A stretch of DNA of 64,000 nt from positions 992,001 through 1,056,000 of the forward strand of contig NZ_JAFBBU010000001.1 of assembly GCF_016907385.1 (NCBI RefSeq), given 5' to 3'. The stretch is from Subtercola frigoramans (lineage in GTDB: Bacteria > Actinomycetota > Actinomycetes > Actinomycetales > Microbacteriaceae). Below the pieces are notes generated by a model. It was not told the DNA's origin and did no database searches. It saw only the letters and a program-made list of their open reading frames with translations. Position 1 is the stretch's first letter. Every line of letters begins with the position of its first letter. Shown piece by piece: positions 62,993 through 64,000 of this stretch. The position numbers were made by a program, and so were the translations under genes.

Positions 62993-64000
62993 CTAGGCTT
63001 TGCCCTCCGCGCGCTTTGCAACGCTGTCTTCAGCGCTGTCTCCTGCAGCTTCTGCTGCGTCTTCTGCACTGACTTCGGCGGCGAGCTCTTCTGCGACCTC
63101 ATCGGTCAGGAGGGAGTCGTCGCCGAGGTCGGTGTTGTGGTGCGCACCGAGGTAGGCGTCGATGACGGCCGGGTCGTCCATGACGGTGCCAGACGGGCCC
63201 TCTGCCACGACCTTGCCCTCGGCCATCACGACAACCCAGTCGGAGATGTGGCGCACCATGTGCATGTCGTGCTCGACGAAGAGCACGGTCATCCCTTCAT
63301 CGCGTAGCGCCTGGATGTGCCCGAGCAACGATTGTGTCAGGGCCGGGTTGACCCCAGCCATCGGTTCGTCGAGCATGATCATCACCGGGTCGCTCATCAG
63401 GGCACGCGCCATTTCGAGGAGCTTCTTCTGGCCGCCTGAGAGGCTGCCGGCCATGTCGTCACGCTTCTCGAGCAGCTTGAAGCGCGCGAGGAGTTCCTCC
63501 GCCTTGGCCGTGATCTCGGCCTCGCGCTTGGCCCAGAGCGGCTTCACGACGGCGACGAAGAGATTCTCTCCCGGCTGGTCTTTGGCACCGAGCCTCATGT
63601 TCTCGATCACGGTGAGCTTGGAGAGCGCCTTGGTCAGCTGGAAGGTGCGGACCATGCCCATCTTGGCGACCTTGGTGGCGCCGGTGTTGCCGACGTCACG
63701 GCCGTTGAAGGTCGATTTTGCGGCTTCCCCGGCTTTCGGGCCACCGATGAGGCGGGGAGCGGAACTCGGCTTATCGAACCCCGTGATCAGGTTGAAGAAC
63801 GTGGTCTTTCCGGCACCGTTGGGGCCGATGAGGGCGGTGATGATGCCGCGCTGCACCTCGAGGTGCTGCACATCGACCGCGGTCATTCCGCCGAAGCGGC
63901 GAGTGACATGGTCGACGGTGAGGATCGCGTCGGGCTTCGACACGCCGGGAACGGGAGCGACGCCGGCAACGCTGGCCTTCGCCGCAGCACCCGCCTCGGT
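62993..64000 (-). CDS. livG: Branched-chain amino-acid-type ABC transporter ATPase (LivG), 5' end uncertain
   Basis: The ATPase has Walker A GPNGAGKTTFFNLITG, MVRTFQLTKALSKLTVIENM, signature GSLSGGQKKLLEMARAL and Walker B MIMLDEPMAGVNP. The last 45 residues or so form an acidic Ala/Glu/Asp tail, unusual for LivG. A GTG at 63943 would start MSKPDAILTVDHV. It has no Shine-Dalgarno, and the frame stays open through TEAGAAAKASVAGVAPVPG to the window edge, so the true start may lie outside. It is followed by livF. Confidence 0.88.
   Translation of the reverse strand, partial: TEAGAAAKASVAGVAPVPGVSKPDAILTVDHVTRRFGGMTAVDVQHLEVQRGIITALIGPNGAGKTTFFNLITGFDKPSSAPRLIGGPKAGEAAKSTFNGRDVGNTGATKVAKMGMVRTFQLTKALSKLTVIENMRLGAKDQPGENLFVAVVKPLWAKREAEITAKAEELLARFKLLEKRDDMAGSLSGGQKKLLEMARALMSDPVMIMLDEPMAGVNPALTQSLLGHIQALRDEGMTVLFVEHDMHMVRHISDWVVVMAEGKVVAEGPSGTVMDDPAVIDAYLGAHHNTDLGDDSLLTDEVAEELAAEVSAEDAAEAAGDSAEDSVAKRAEGKA

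Overview
The window is a GC-rich, gene-dense chromosomal segment of an actinobacterium. The gene content points to the family Microbacteriaceae (order Micrococcales). Indications are GTG/TTG starts, leaderless promoters, an alanine racemase-TsaE fusion, a HrcA/CIRCE-controlled groES, and a ribosomal-protein superoperon lacking rpsN/rpsZ after rplE and rpsD after rpsK. The family placement is inference from gene order and protein character, not from a database search. No tRNA, rRNA, CRISPR array, insertion sequence or phage gene was seen.

Layout. 1-4.1 kb: end of the str operon (rpsG, fusA, tuf) with a strong terminator. 4.1-8.2 kb: a nuclease-like gene behind a perfect DnaA-box sequence, a type IB topoisomerase, and a divergent HxlR regulator/MFS exporter pair. 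8.25-21.3 kb: the S10-spc clusters from rpsJ to rplO, then secY, adk and map. 21.4-29.1 kb: a mannitol PTS locus (mtlR regulator, stand-alone EIIB, ptsH, ptsI, mtlA, mtlF, mtlD). 29.3-32.7 kb: the alpha cluster (infA, rpmJ, rpsM, rpsK, rpoA, rplQ) closed by a 15-bp-stem terminator.

32.7-43.4 kb: a methionine-salvage island. It holds a divergent mtnA, a fused mtnK-mtnC gene, and mtnB. A convergent operon (sugar-type ABC transporter plus a second, canonical mtnK), a divergent mtnD and an SfnB/DszC-like flavin monooxygenase follow. Together these could import methylthioribose, phosphorylate and isomerise it, dehydrate it, form acireductone, and oxidise that to the keto acid of methionine. The nucleosidase and the final aminotransferase are not in the window.

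43.7-56.6 kb: an Lrp regulator, truA, rplM, rpsI, glmM, coaA (reverse strand), glmS, acpS, alr, alr-tsaE, tsaB, rimI, tsaD. This is cell-wall amino-sugar and D-alanine supply plus the tRNA t6A machinery, mostly joined by 4-base overlaps. 56.6-59.1 kb: two small DUF4190 membrane proteins and a THUMP-like methyltransferase. 59.1-64 kb: groES, rarD, a branched-chain amino-acid-type binding protein, and the convergent ATPases livF and livG; livG runs to the window edge.

The most notable items are the methionine-salvage island (kinase-phosphatase fusion, unusual isomerase, dedicated importer), face-to-face leaderless promoters sharing one palindrome, a two-copy dispersed inverted repeat, and a recurring habit of 14-17-bp tandem repeats at gene boundaries.
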